Source: Roseomonas sp. HF4 (GTDB taxonomy: Bacteria; Pseudomonadota; Alphaproteobacteria; Acetobacterales; Acetobacteraceae). From it: a stretch of DNA of 64,000 bases. The notes under the pieces were generated by a model. It was not told where the DNA came from, made no database searches, and was given only the letters and a program-made list of their open reading frames with translations. Made by a program: the position numbers and the translations under genes. Positions within the stretch are counted from its first letter, which is position 1. Each line of letters begins with the position of its first letter. The stretch is taken from the NCBI RefSeq assembly GCF_005222755.1, contig NZ_STGD01000010.1, forward strand, positions 62,001 to 126,000, given 5' to 3'. Below are positions 53,040-62,161 of the stretch, piece by piece.

Positions 53040-55835
53040 ATGACCGACACCGCCACCGAGGCCCGCGACTACCGCGGCACCGTCTTCCTGCCGAAGACGT
53101 CCTTCCCCATGAAGGGCGACCTGCCGAAGCGCGAGCCCGCGATGCTCGAGCGCTGGGCACGGCTCGACATCTGGCAGCGGCTGCGCGCGCAGTCGAAGGG
53201 CCGCGACACCTTCGTCCTGCATGACGGCCCGCCCTATGCCAACGGCAACCTCCATATCGGCCACGCGCTGAACAAGATCCTGAAGGACGTCATCAACCGC
53301 GCCGCGCAGATGGCGGGCCGCGACGCCAACTACGTCCCCGGCTGGGACTGCCACGGCCTGCCGATCGAATGGAAGGTCGAGGAGGAATACCGCGCGAAGG
53401 GCCGCGACAAGGATGCCGTGCCGGTGCTGGATTTCCGCGCCGAGTGCCGCGCCTACGCGCAGCATTGGCTCGGCGTGCAGTCCGAGGAATTCCAGCGCCT
53501 CGGCGTCTTCGGCGACTGGTCCGACCGCTACGCCACGATGGACTTCGAGTCCGAGGCCAAGATCGCCGGCGAGATCGGCAAGTTCCTGCTCAACGGCTCG
53601 CTCTATCGCGGCCTGCGCCCGGTGATGTGGTCGCCGGTCGAGAAGACCGCGCTGGCCGAGGCCGAGATCGAGTACCACGACCACGTATCCCCCACGCTGC
53701 ACGCGAAGTTCCGCATCCTGCGCGCGGAGGCGGCGGACCTGGTCGGCGCCGGCGTCGTCATCTGGACCACCACGCCCTGGACCATGCCCGGCAACCGCGC
53801 CGTCGCCTACGGGCCGCAAATCGACTACGCGCTGGTGCATGTGGAGGGCGTGAGCGAGGCCTCGCTGCTCAAGGTCGGCGATCGGCTGCTGGTCGCGCTG
53901 CCGCTGCTGCCGAGCTTCGAAAAGGAGGCCGGCATCGGCGCGCACAGCATCCGGCGCCTGCTCAAGGGAGCGGAGCTGGACGGCGCCGTCGCCGCCCACC
54001 CGCTGCGCGGCCAGGGCTACGATTTCGATGTGCCGCTGCTGCCCGGCGACTTCGTGACCACCGAGGCCGGCACCGGCTTCGTGCACATCGCGCCCGGCCA
54101 TGGCGAGGACGACTTCAACCTCGGCCGCCAGTTCGGCCTGCCGATCCCCGAGACCGTCAACGACGACGGCACCTTCACCATGCACGCGCCGGGCTTCACC
54201 GGCCTGCACGTCTTCAAGGCGCATACCGCGATCTACGACGCGATGAGGGAAGCCGGCACGCTGGCGGCGACGGGGAAGCTCACGCATTCCTATCCGCATT
54301 CCTGGCGATCCAAGAAACCGGTGATCTTCCGCGCCACGCCGCAATGGTTCATCGCGATGGATGACGCGAATGCCATCCGCGAGAAGGCGCGCGACGCGAT
54401 CGCCAAGACGCATTTCGTGCCCGAGGCCGGGCGTAACCGGCTCGATTCCATGATCGCCGCACGCCCTGACTGGTGCATCAGCCGCCAGCGCGCCTGGGGC
54501 GTGCCGATCCCGGTCTTCGTGTCCAAGCAATCCGGCGAGCCGCTGCGCGACCCCGCCATCATCGAACGCGTGGTCGAGGCCTTCCGCACCGAGGGCGCGG
54601 ACGCCTGGTACAAGCCCGGTGCGGCGGCGCGCTTCCTCGGCCCCGACCGCGACCCTGCGCTCTACGAACAGGTCATGGACATCGTCGACGTGTGGTTCGA
54701 GAGCGGCTCGACGCACGCCTTCGTCCTGCCGCCGCGCGGCCTGCCCTTCCCGGCGGACCTCTACCTGGAAGGCTCGGACCAGCATCGCGGCTGGTTCCAT
54801 TCCTCGCTGCTCGAATCCGTCGGCACCAACGGCGTCGCGCCCTTCAAGGCGGTGCTGACGCACGGCTTCGTCCTGGATGAGCAGGGGCGGAAGATGTCGA
54901 AGTCGCTGGGCAACGTCACCGCGCCCCAGGACGTGATGAAGCAGTACGGCGCCGACATCCTGCGGCTCTGGGTGATGAATTCCGACACCGCGCTCGATCT
55001 CCGCATCGGCCCCGAGATCGTGAAGCAGCAGGCGGAATTGTATCGCCGCATCCGCAACACGCTGCGCTGGCTGCTCGGCAGCCTGGACGGCTTCACCGAC
55101 GCCGAGACGGTGCCCCATGCCGAACTGCCCGAGCTCGAGCGCTGGGTGCTGCAACGGCTGACCGAGATCGACGCGCGCATCCGCCGCGCGGTCGAGACGC
55201 ATGACTGGTCGGGCGTCTATCCCGAGATCCACAATTTCTGCGCGGCCGACCTCAGCGCCTTCTACTTCGACATCCGCAAGGACGCGCTCTACTGCGACCG
55301 CGCGGACAGCCCGCGCCGGCGCGCGGCGCGCACGGTGCTCGACGTGCTGCACCGCTGCCTCTGCAAGTGGCTGGCGCCCGTGCTGGCCTTCACGGCGGAG
55401 GAGGCGTGGCTCGCGCGCTTCCCGGACGAGGAGGGGAGCGTGCACCTGCTCGACTTCGTCTTCGTGCCGGAGGGGTGGAAGGATGATGCGCTGGCGGCGA
55501 AGTGGGCGCGCATCCGCGAATTGCGCGGCCTGGTGACATCGGAACTGGAGAAGGCGCGCGCGGCCGGCACCATCGGGTCGAGCCTGCAGGCAGCGCCCGC
55601 GCTGGCGCTGCCCGAGGCCGACGCCGCGCTGCTGCCGGCCGAGGCCTGGGCCGAGACCTGCATCACCTCGGGCTTCGCGCTATCGGTTGGTGATGATGTC
55701 CCGGCGGCGGCCTTCCATGCCGCCCCCGGCACCAAATGCGCCCGCTGCTGGCGCGTCCTGCCCGAGGTCGGCACCTCCGCGAAGCACCCGACGCTCTGCC
55801 TCCGCTGCGAGGATGCCGTGGAGGCGCTCTCGTGA
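53040..55835 (+). CDS. ileS: Isoleucyl-tRNA synthetase
   Basis: Class I synthetase charging tRNA-Ile, 931 residues. HIGH is at ~72 (NGNLHIGHALNKILKDVI), the CP1 editing domain contains VIWTTTPWTMPGNRAV (~240), and KMSKS is GRKMSKSLGNVT (~616-627). The C-terminal zinc-binding part has CARCWRVLPEVG and LCLRCEDAVEAL (~900-930). It is the eubacterial IleS1 type by this zinc tail, so not the mupirocin-resistant form. ATG 53040 starts MTDTATEARDYRGTVFLPKT, the common N-terminus. It is followed by a small hairpin and lspA. Confidence 0.97.
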   Translation: MTDTATEARDYRGTVFLPKTSFPMKGDLPKREPAMLERWARLDIWQRLRAQSKGRDTFVLHDGPPYANGNLHIGHALNKILKDVINRAAQMAGRDANYVPGWDCHGLPIEWKVEEEYRAKGRDKDAVPVLDFRAECRAYAQHWLGVQSEEFQRLGVFGDWSDRYATMDFESEAKIAGEIGKFLLNGSLYRGLRPVMWSPVEKTALAEAEIEYHDHVSPTLHAKFRILRAEAADLVGAGVVIWTTTPWTMPGNRAVAYGPQIDYALVHVEGVSEASLLKVGDRLLVALPLLPSFEKEAGIGAHSIRRLLKGAELDGAVAAHPLRGQGYDFDVPLLPGDFVTTEAGTGFVHIAPGHGEDDFNLGRQFGLPIPETVNDDGTFTMHAPGFTGLHVFKAHTAIYDAMREAGTLAATGKLTHSYPHSWRSKKPVIFRATPQWFIAMDDANAIREKARDAIAKTHFVPEAGRNRLDSMIAARPDWCISRQRAWGVPIPVFVSKQSGEPLRDPAIIERVVEAFRTEGADAWYKPGAAARFLGPDRDPALYEQVMDIVDVWFESGSTHAFVLPPRGLPFPADLYLEGSDQHRGWFHSSLLESVGTNGVAPFKAVLTHGFVLDEQGRKMSKSLGNVTAPQDVMKQYGADILRLWVMNSDTALDLRIGPEIVKQQAELYRRIRNTLRWLLGSLDGFTDAETVPHAELPELERWVLQRLTEIDARIRRAVETHDWSGVYPEIHNFCAADLSAFYFDIRKDALYCDRADSPRRRAARTVLDVLHRCLCKWLAPVLAFTAEEAWLARFPDEEGSVHLLDFVFVPEGWKDDALAAKWARIRELRGLVTSELEKARAAGTIGSSLQAAPALALPEADAALLPAEAWAETCITSGFALSVGDDVPAAAFHAAPGTKCARCWRVLPEVGTSAKHPTLCLRCEDAVEALS

Positions 55836-55847
55836 TGGCGGGGGCAC

Positions 55848-55862
55848 GGGGGCAGCGCCCCC
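55848..55862. terminator. Short GC hairpin between ileS and lspA
   Basis: GGGGGC-AGC-GCCCCC (55848-55862), a perfect 6-bp stem with a 3-base loop, lies 12 bp after the ileS stop and 14 bp before the lspA ATG. It resembles the third hairpin of the family 2 repeats. It may reduce rather than abolish read-through, since ileS-lspA are normally co-transcribed. Confidence 0.35.
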
Positions 55863-55876
55863 GCGGACCACCTCGC

Positions 55877-56374
55877 ATGAGCCTCCGCCTCGGCCTCCCC
55901 GTCGCCGCCGGCATCCTGGCCGCCGACCAGGCGTCGAAGTGGTGGATCCTCGAGGTCGCCCGCCTCCCCGAGGTCGGCCAGATCCCGCTGTGGGAGGCCG
56001 GCCCCTTCGGCCTCGACCTCACCATGGTCTGGAACCGCGGCGTGACGTTCGGCCTGCTGTCCGGCGACAGCGCCTGGAACCAGGTGGCACTGGCGCTGGT
56101 CGCGATCGCGATCGCGGGCTTCCTGCTGCGCTGGATGGCGCGGGCGGAGAACCGGCTGACCGCGCTGGCGCTGGGCGGCGTGGTCGGCGGCGCGGTCGGC
56201 AACGTGATCGACCGCTTCCGTTTCGGCGCCGTGGTGGACTTCGTCGATGCCCATGCCTGGGGCTGGCACTGGTATGTGTTCAACGTGGCCGACGCCGCGA
56301 TCGTCTGCGGGGTGGCAGCGCTGGTCGCGGATGCCTTGTTCCGGCCCAAAGCCCAGCCTAAGGAGGGGTCATGA
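55877..56374 (+). CDS. lspA: Lipoprotein signal peptidase (signal peptidase II)
   Basis: Inner-membrane aspartic protease that removes signal peptides from prolipoproteins. Four helices are evident. The catalytic aspartates are in GNVIDRFRFGAVVDFVD (~113-129) and FNVADAAIVCG (~135-145). The N-terminal LAADQASKWWIL (~14-25) is conserved. The length of 165 is normal. ATG 55877 is used. The stop overlaps the DUF3035 lipoprotein start (ATGA), and the product of that gene is itself a likely LspA substrate. Confidence 0.95.
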   Translation: MSLRLGLPVAAGILAADQASKWWILEVARLPEVGQIPLWEAGPFGLDLTMVWNRGVTFGLLSGDSAWNQVALALVAIAIAGFLLRWMARAENRLTALALGGVVGGAVGNVIDRFRFGAVVDFVDAHAWGWHWYVFNVADAAIVCGVAALVADALFRPKAQPKEGS

Positions 56375-56940
56375 GGATGCGCCTTTCCCCACTGCCCGCC
56401 CTGGCGGTCGCCCTGCTGCTCGCCGGCTGCGGCGAGAACACGACCCGCACGCTCGGCCTCGTGCGCGACGCGCCGGACGAGTTCCAGGTGACGACGCGGG
56501 CGCCGCTGTCCATGCCGCCCGACATGACCTCGTTGCCGACCCCGCGCCCGGGCGCGGCGCGGCCGCAGGAACGCTCGGCCCGCCAGCAGGCCGAGGCGCT
56601 GCTCGTGCCCGGCCTGTCGCTCGACGACCCGCGCCGCGCGCCCGGCGCCCGTGTCTCGGTGGGGGAGGCCGCACTGATCCAGGGCGCCGGCCCCGATGCG
56701 CCCGACGACATCCGCCGCCGCGTGGATGAGGAGAGTCTGCGCCTCGACCAGCCGAGCCGCGCCCTGTCGGACCGACTGATCTTCTGGCGCGACCCGCCGC
56801 CGCCCGGCGTGGCGGTGGACCCGTCCCGCGAAGCACAGCGCCTGCGGGAAAATGCGGCGCTCGGTCGGGAGGAAGGCGTCGGCCAGACCCCGGTGGTGCA
56901 GCCGCGCCGCCAGTCCTTCTGGGAATGGATCGGGTTCTGA
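56371..56940 (+). CDS. DUF3035 lipoprotein
   Basis: Alphaproteobacterial lipoprotein of unknown exact function, 189 residues. PLPALAVALLLAGCGENTTR gives a lipobox LAGC (Cys ~20). The conserved RDAPDEFQVTTRAPLSMPPD (~32-51) is the DUF3035 hallmark; the rest is Arg/Pro-rich and ends SFWEWIGF. ATG 56371 overlaps lspA and has a perfect AAGGAGG site. It is expected to sit at the outer membrane, in the same operon as lspA and upstream of the M16 peptidases. Confidence 0.88.
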   Translation: MRMRLSPLPALAVALLLAGCGENTTRTLGLVRDAPDEFQVTTRAPLSMPPDMTSLPTPRPGAARPQERSARQQAEALLVPGLSLDDPRRAPGARVSVGEAALIQGAGPDAPDDIRRRVDEESLRLDQPSRALSDRLIFWRDPPPPGVAVDPSREAQRLRENAALGREEGVGQTPVVQPRRQSFWEWIGF

Positions 56941-57070
56941 CAGCCCGCCCGGATCGCGCCATGCCGCGCGGTCCCAGGGCGGCGGCGCCCCGCCCGCGGT
57001 CTGCACCGCGCAAGCATACGCTTCCGTAAGGCGGCTTCCCCCGGCGGGGGGGCGCCCCTATCTCTGGACC

Positions 57071-58441
57071 ATGCCTGTCATGACCCGCCGCCGCTCCATG
57101 GGCGCGCTCGCCGCGCTCGCCGCCGCCACCCAAGCCGGGCGCGCCATGGCGCAGGCCGCGCCGCCGCCCAACCGGCCCCTGTTCGGCGCGAAGCAATGGG
57201 AGCTCCGCAACGGGCTCCGCGTCGTGTTCCACGAGAACCGCCGCGCGCCGGTCGTGGCGCAATACCTGTATTACGCGGCGGGCGGCGCCGAGGATCCGTC
57301 CGGCCGCTCGGGCGTGGCGCATTTCCTCGAGCACATGATGTTCAAGGGCAGCCCGAACGTCCCCTCGGGCGAGTTCTCCCGCCGCGTCGCGCGGGAAGGC
57401 GGCAACGACAACGCCTTCACCTCGCGCGACGTCACCGCGTATTTCCAGCAGGTCGAGGCGTCGCGCCTGCCGATGATCATGGCGATGGAGGCCGACCGCT
57501 TCTCCGCCGCGCTGATCCCGGCCGACCAGCTGGAAAGCGAGCGCAACGTCGTGCTCGAGGAACGCCGCCAGCGCACCGACAGCAACCCCCGCGCACGCTT
57601 CCAGGAAGCCTTCCGCGCCGCGCTCTGGGGGCCGCAGGCCTGGCCTGGCCGTCCCATCATCGGCTGGGAGGACGAGATCCGCGCCATCACCCGCGACGAC
57701 CTGACCGGATTCTACGGCCGGTTCTACGCGCCGCACAACGCGACGCTGCTGGTCTCCGGCGCCGTCGAGGAAGCACGGCTGCGCGACCTGGCGGAGGAAC
57801 ACTACGGCCGCGTCGCCGCCCGCCCCGGCGCGGGGCGCGACCGCCCCCGCGCGCCCGCCGCGCCGCACGAACCCCGGCTCGTGGCCCGCGAGCGCACCGC
57901 GCGCGAAGCCCTGTTCCTGCGCGCCTGGATGGCGCCGAGCCTGACCACCGACGGCGCGCGCTACGCCCTGCCGCTGGAGGCGCTGGCGCATCTGCTCGGC
58001 CGCGGCCAGGGCAGCCGGCTGCATGCCGCGCTGATCGAGACCGGCCTCGCCGTCTCGGCCGGCGCCGCCTATGACGGGGAGGCCGCGGCCGAGACAGAGT
58101 TCATGCTCTGGGCCGTGCCGCGCCGCGGCATCACGCCCGAACGCCTGGAGGCCGCCGTCGCGGCGGAAGTCGCGCGGCTGCTGCAGGACGGCCCTTCGGA
58201 GGAGGAGGTGGCGCGCGCGACGCGGCAGCTCTCGGCCGGCGCGCTGCTGGCACTTGACAGCTTCGGCGCGGCGCCGCGGATGCTGGGCGGCACGCTCGCC
58301 ATCGGCCTGCCGGCCGAGGTGGTGGAATTCTGGCCCGCGCGCCTGCGCGCCGTGACACAGCCCGAGGTCGCGGCCGCCGCGCGCGCCGTGCTCGCGCGCC
58401 CGACCGACACGGTCGGCTGGCTCCTGCCCGAGGCCGCCTGA
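57071..58441 (+). CDS. M16 family zinc peptidase, active subunit
   Basis: Pitrilysin/processing-peptidase-like zinc protease, 456 residues. MTRRRSMGALAALAAATQAG resembles a Tat/Sec signal cleaved near AMAQ, so it is periplasmic. The inverted zinc motif HFLEHMMFKG (HxxEH, ~85) is followed by the distal Glu in LESERNVVLEERRQ (~158-171). LRNGLRVVFHENRRAPVVAQ (~46-65) is the usual N-terminal strand. ATG 57071 or 57080 are both possible. Its partner without a zinc site follows after 2 bp. Confidence 0.92.
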   Translation: MPVMTRRRSMGALAALAAATQAGRAMAQAAPPPNRPLFGAKQWELRNGLRVVFHENRRAPVVAQYLYYAAGGAEDPSGRSGVAHFLEHMMFKGSPNVPSGEFSRRVAREGGNDNAFTSRDVTAYFQQVEASRLPMIMAMEADRFSAALIPADQLESERNVVLEERRQRTDSNPRARFQEAFRAALWGPQAWPGRPIIGWEDEIRAITRDDLTGFYGRFYAPHNATLLVSGAVEEARLRDLAEEHYGRVAARPGAGRDRPRAPAAPHEPRLVARERTAREALFLRAWMAPSLTTDGARYALPLEALAHLLGRGQGSRLHAALIETGLAVSAGAAYDGEAAAETEFMLWAVPRRGITPERLEAAVAAEVARLLQDGPSEEEVARATRQLSAGALLALDSFGAAPRMLGGTLAIGLPAEVVEFWPARLRAVTQPEVAAAARAVLARPTDTVGWLLPEAA

Positions 58442-58443
58442 GC

Positions 58444-59697
58444 ATGAGCACGAACTTCACCCTGCCGATCCAGGTGGTCGAGGCCGGCCCCGTGACCGCC
58501 TGGCTGGTCGAGGATCATTCCGTGCCGGTCGTCTCGCTGTCATGGTCCTGGCCGGGCGGCGCGGCGCGCGATGCCGCGGGCGCCGAGGGCACCATGGCGA
58601 TGGCGACCGCCATGCTCTCGGAGGGGGCCGGCGACCTCGACGCCACCGCGTTCCAGGACGCGCTGCGCGACGCGGCGATCGGCCTGTCCTTCTCCGCCGG
58701 GCGCGACAATTTCGAGGGCGGCTTCCGCTGCCTGACGGATGCGTTGCCCGAGGCGCTGCGCCTCGCGCGGCTCGCCATGACCGCGCCGCGCTTCGAGGCC
58801 GACGCGGTGGAACGCGTGCGCGCGCGCGCCATCGCCGGCGCGCGCCAGGTGCTCGAGACCCCGCGCGGGCAGGCGAGCCGCGCCTTCTGGGCCGCCGCCT
58901 TCCCGCAGCACCCGGCAGGGCGGCCCTCCGGCGGCACCGCCGAGAGCCTGGCCGGCGTGACGGTGGAGGCGATGCGTGCCGCGCTCGCCGCGCAACTGCG
59001 CCGCGGCGGCGTGCTGGTGGCTGCCGCAGGCGCCATCCGGCCGGCGGAACTGGCGGCGCTGCTGCCCGACCTGCTGGGCTCCCTGCCCGAGGGCGCGCCC
59101 TCCGCGCCGCCGCCGCTGCCGCCCTTCACCGCCTTCGGCCGCCAGGTCGTGCCGGTGCCGAGCTCGCAGTCGCAGGTCATCATCGGCCAACCGGGCATCG
59201 CCGCGACCGACCCCGACTGGGAAGCCGCGCAGGTGGTGCTGCGCGTGCTCGGCGGCGGCGGCTTCTCCTCCCGCCTCATGCAGGCGGTGCGGGTGGAACG
59301 CGGCCTGACCTATGGCATCGGCGCGGGGCTCGACACCATCTTCGGCGGCGGCGTCGTCACCTCCGCCTTCGCCACCGAGAACGCGCGCGTGGCCGAGGCG
59401 CTCGAGGTGACGAAGCGCGTCTGGTCCGAACTCGCCGCCTCCGGGCCGACGCCCGGCGAGTTGGACGAAGCGGTTGCCTACCTGACCGGGTCGCTGCCGC
59501 TGCAGTTCACCGACACCCGGCGCATCGCCGCGACGCTGCTGGCCATGCGCCGCAACGCCCGGCCGCTCGACTGGCTCGACGGGCGTACCGAACGGCTGCG
59601 CGCCGTCACGGTGCCCACGGCCGCGCGCGTCGCCGGCGCGCTGCTCCGGCCCGGCGACCTCGCGGTGACGGTGGCGGGGCAGCCGGTCGGGATCTGA
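58444..59697 (+). CDS. M16 family peptidase, non-catalytic partner
   Basis: Second half of the processing-peptidase pair, 417 residues. It has the M16 fold (VEDHSVPVVSLSWSWPGGAA, GGGGFSSRLMQAVRVERGLT at ~274-293) but the HxxEH segment is replaced by EGTMAMATAMLSEGAG, so no zinc binding is expected. As with mitochondrial and other bacterial pairs, it should shape the substrate chamber. No signal peptide is obvious, in contrast to the active subunit, although it should act in the same compartment. ATG 58444 is 2 bp after the preceding stop. Confidence 0.9.
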   Translation: MSTNFTLPIQVVEAGPVTAWLVEDHSVPVVSLSWSWPGGAARDAAGAEGTMAMATAMLSEGAGDLDATAFQDALRDAAIGLSFSAGRDNFEGGFRCLTDALPEALRLARLAMTAPRFEADAVERVRARAIAGARQVLETPRGQASRAFWAAAFPQHPAGRPSGGTAESLAGVTVEAMRAALAAQLRRGGVLVAAAGAIRPAELAALLPDLLGSLPEGAPSAPPPLPPFTAFGRQVVPVPSSQSQVIIGQPGIAATDPDWEAAQVVLRVLGGGGFSSRLMQAVRVERGLTYGIGAGLDTIFGGGVVTSAFATENARVAEALEVTKRVWSELAASGPTPGELDEAVAYLTGSLPLQFTDTRRIAATLLAMRRNARPLDWLDGRTERLRAVTVPTAARVAGALLRPGDLAVTVAGQPVGI

Positions 59698-59960
59698 CGG
59701 GGCGGATACTGCCCTGGCGTTCGTCGGCTCCGCGCCGTGCCCCGTTCGCCGCGGCGTGGCGGACGGACCTCACGGCCGGCGGCGCGCAGCGCCGCGCCCT
59801 CCGGCGCCTCCACGCCGGTCGGGCGCAGGCGTTCCGCGCGTGCCGCCGCGGGCAGGGCGCCCAGCGCCAGGACGGCGCGTCCGGTCCGCATGCGGGCGGA
59901 TGTGCTGGCGGCCTCGCGTCGTGCCGAGCCCGTGGCACACTGGCCCCGCACAAGAGGGAG

Positions 59961-61604
59961 ATGCCGATGCCCAGACACGCCGCCGAAGCCGCCTGGTCCG
60001 TCGTGGAAGCACTCGGACGGCGCCCCGGCGCGGCCGCCATCCGGCCGCTGTTCGCCGCCGCGCCGGACCGCCCGGCGCGCATGACGCGACGCGCCGGCGA
60101 CATCCTGCTCGACCTGTCGCGCACCTCCGTCTCGGCCGAGATCCTGGACGCGCTGCTCGCCCTGGCGCGCGCCGCCGACATGGAAGGCTTCCTTGCGCGC
60201 ATGGCGGCCGGCGCGCCGGTCAACGCCACCGAGGGCCGCGCCGCCCTGCACATGGCGCTGCGCGCCCCGCCCGAGGCCACGTTCCGGGCGGGGGAGGAGG
60301 ACGCGACGGCCGCCGTGCAGGGCACGCTCGCGGCCATGCGCGGCTTCGTCGCGCGCATCCATGACGGCACGCTGAAAGGCGCCACCGGCCTGCGCTTCAC
60401 CGACGTGCTGAACATCGGCATCGGGGGCTCCGACCTCGGCCCGGCCATGGCGGCGCGCGCGCTCTGGACGCCCACCTGCCCGATGCGCGCGCACTACCTC
60501 GCGAATGTCGACGCCCATGCGTGGGAGGAGGTGCGCGCGCGCCTCGACCCCGCCCGCACGCTGGTGCTGGTGGCGTCCAAGACCTTCACGACGCAGGAGA
60601 CGATGACCAACGCAGCGCTCGTGCGCGCCTGGCTCGCCGCGGCGGTGGGGGAGGCGGGGGCCGGCGCGCATCTCGCCGCGCTGTCCACCAACCTGCCGGC
60701 GACGGCTGCCTTCGGCATCGCGCCCGAACGTGTCTTCGGCTTCCGCGACTGGGTGGGCGGGCGCTTCTCGATGTGGAGTGCGATCGGCCTGTCGCTGGCG
60801 CTGGCGCTCGGCTGGGACGCCTTCGCCCGGCTGCTCGCCGGCGCGCGCGCGATGGACGAGCACGTGCTGTCCGCGCCGCTGGCGGACAACCTGCCGGCGC
60901 TGCTGGCGCTGGCCGAGGTCTGGCACGTCGATGCGCTGGGCTACCCCGCGCGCGCCGTGCTGCCCTACGACGAGCGCCTGGCGCGCCTGCCCGCCCACCT
61001 CCAGCAGCTCGAGATGGAAAGCCTCGGCAAGCGCGTCGCACTGGACGGCAGCCTGCTCGCGCGCGCCTCCGGCCCCGTGGTGTTCGGCGAGCCCGGCACC
61101 AATGCGCAGCATTCCTTCATGCAGTTGCTGCACCAGGGCACGACGCCGGTGCCGGCCGACATCATCCTGGTCGCGAACCCCGACCACCCCCATGCCGACA
61201 GCCACCGCAAGCTGCTGGCGAACGGACTGGCGCAGGCCGAGGCGCTGCTGCGTGGCAAGGACGCGGCCGCCGTGGAGGCCGAGATGCGCGCGGCCGGCGC
61301 CGACGCGGCCGCGGTCGCACGGCTGCTGCCGCACCGCGTCTTCCCCGGCGACCGGCCGAGCGCGCTGATCCTGCTGCCGCGCCTCGACGCCTTCACGCTG
61401 GGGCAATTGGTGGCGCTGTACGAGCACAAGGTCGCGTGCCTCGGCGCGCTGTGGGGCATCAACCCCTTCGACCAGTGGGGGGTGGAGCTGGGCAAGCAGC
61501 TGGCGGGCGGCGTGCTGGCGGCCCTGGAAGGACGGGGTTCGGCGCGTGACCCGGCGACGGCGCCGCTGGTCGCCGAGATCCTGCGCCTGCAGGCGCGCGC
61601 GTGA
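59961..61604 (+). CDS. pgi: Glucose-6-phosphate isomerase
   Basis: Interconverts glucose 6-phosphate and fructose 6-phosphate, 547 residues (E. coli-type length). LNIGIGGSDLGPAMAARAL (~150-168), the SKTFTTQETMTNAAL phosphate-binding stretch (~210-224), signature GEPGTNAQHSFMQLLHQGTT (~376-395) with catalytic His, and the final signature GINPFDQWGVELGKQLAGG (~503-521) with the catalytic Lys are all present. ATG 59961 has AAGAGGGAG upstream; ATG 59967 is an alternative. The 263 bp upstream hold no supported gene. The stop overlaps the MOSC gene (GTGA). Confidence 0.96.
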   Translation: MPMPRHAAEAAWSVVEALGRRPGAAAIRPLFAAAPDRPARMTRRAGDILLDLSRTSVSAEILDALLALARAADMEGFLARMAAGAPVNATEGRAALHMALRAPPEATFRAGEEDATAAVQGTLAAMRGFVARIHDGTLKGATGLRFTDVLNIGIGGSDLGPAMAARALWTPTCPMRAHYLANVDAHAWEEVRARLDPARTLVLVASKTFTTQETMTNAALVRAWLAAAVGEAGAGAHLAALSTNLPATAAFGIAPERVFGFRDWVGGRFSMWSAIGLSLALALGWDAFARLLAGARAMDEHVLSAPLADNLPALLALAEVWHVDALGYPARAVLPYDERLARLPAHLQQLEMESLGKRVALDGSLLARASGPVVFGEPGTNAQHSFMQLLHQGTTPVPADIILVANPDHPHADSHRKLLANGLAQAEALLRGKDAAAVEAEMRAAGADAAAVARLLPHRVFPGDRPSALILLPRLDAFTLGQLVALYEHKVACLGALWGINPFDQWGVELGKQLAGGVLAALEGRGSARDPATAPLVAEILRLQARA

Positions 61605-62149
61605 TCCGGCAGGGGCGTGTGCGCGCCGTCGCCCGCGACGCCGCCCACCGCTTCAGCAAGGCGGTGGTGCCGGAGATCCTGTTGCGCACGGGCCTCGGCG
61701 TCGAGGGCGACGCCCATGCGGGCGCCACGGTGAAGCACCGGTCCCGCGTCGCGCGCGACCCGACCCAGCCCAACCTGCGCCAGCTGCACCTGATCCAGGC
61801 CGAGCTGTTCGACGAGCTCGCGGCGCAGGGCTTTGCGATCGCGCCCGGCGAGATGGGGGAGAACGTCGCCACCGAGGGCCTCGACCTGCTCGCGCTGCCG
61901 CGCGGCACGTTGCTGCGCCTGGGCGCCTCGGCGGTCGTGGAGGTGACCGGCCTGCGCAACCCCTGCGCCCAGCTTGACGCGTTCCAGCCCGGGCTGATGC
62001 GGGCGGTGCTGGGCCGCGACGGCGCGGGCGCCCTGCTGCGCAGGGCCGGGATCATGGCGGTGGTGCGCGCCGGCGGCGCGGTGCGGGCGGGGGATGCGCT
62101 GCGGGTGGCGCTGCCGGCCGGGCCGCATCACGCGCTGGCGCCGGTCTAG
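61601..62149 (+). CDS. MOSC domain protein
   Basis: Predicted sulfur-carrier or molybdenum-cofactor-linked protein, 182 residues. EGDAHAGATVKHRSRVARDP, LFDELAAQGFAIAPGEMGEN (~65-85) and LRLGASAVVEVTGLRNPCAQ (~108-127) follow the stand-alone MOSC pattern; the Cys in RNPCAQLDAF is the persulfide-carrying residue of the family. GTG 61601 overlaps the pgi stop. A link to formate dehydrogenase maturation at 12.5-17 kb is possible in principle but not indicated by gene order. Confidence 0.88.
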   Translation: MIRQGRVRAVARDAAHRFSKAVVPEILLRTGLGVEGDAHAGATVKHRSRVARDPTQPNLRQLHLIQAELFDELAAQGFAIAPGEMGENVATEGLDLLALPRGTLLRLGASAVVEVTGLRNPCAQLDAFQPGLMRAVLGRDGAGALLRRAGIMAVVRAGGAVRAGDALRVALPAGPHHALAPV

Positions 62150-62161
62150 CGCAGGGCGGCG

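Noticed and set aside
50244..55445. A 1733-codon open frame on the minus strand through trpA, ribF and ileS
   Set aside because: It is antisense to well-identified genes and its translation has no recognisable domains. Long shadow frames are normal at this GC content.
59700..59892. Minus-strand frame with a signal-like start (MRTGRAVLALGALPAAARA)
   Set aside because: The frame runs on without stop into the antisense of the M16 partner gene and has no domain or conserved end. A small secreted protein cannot be excluded, but support is too weak.
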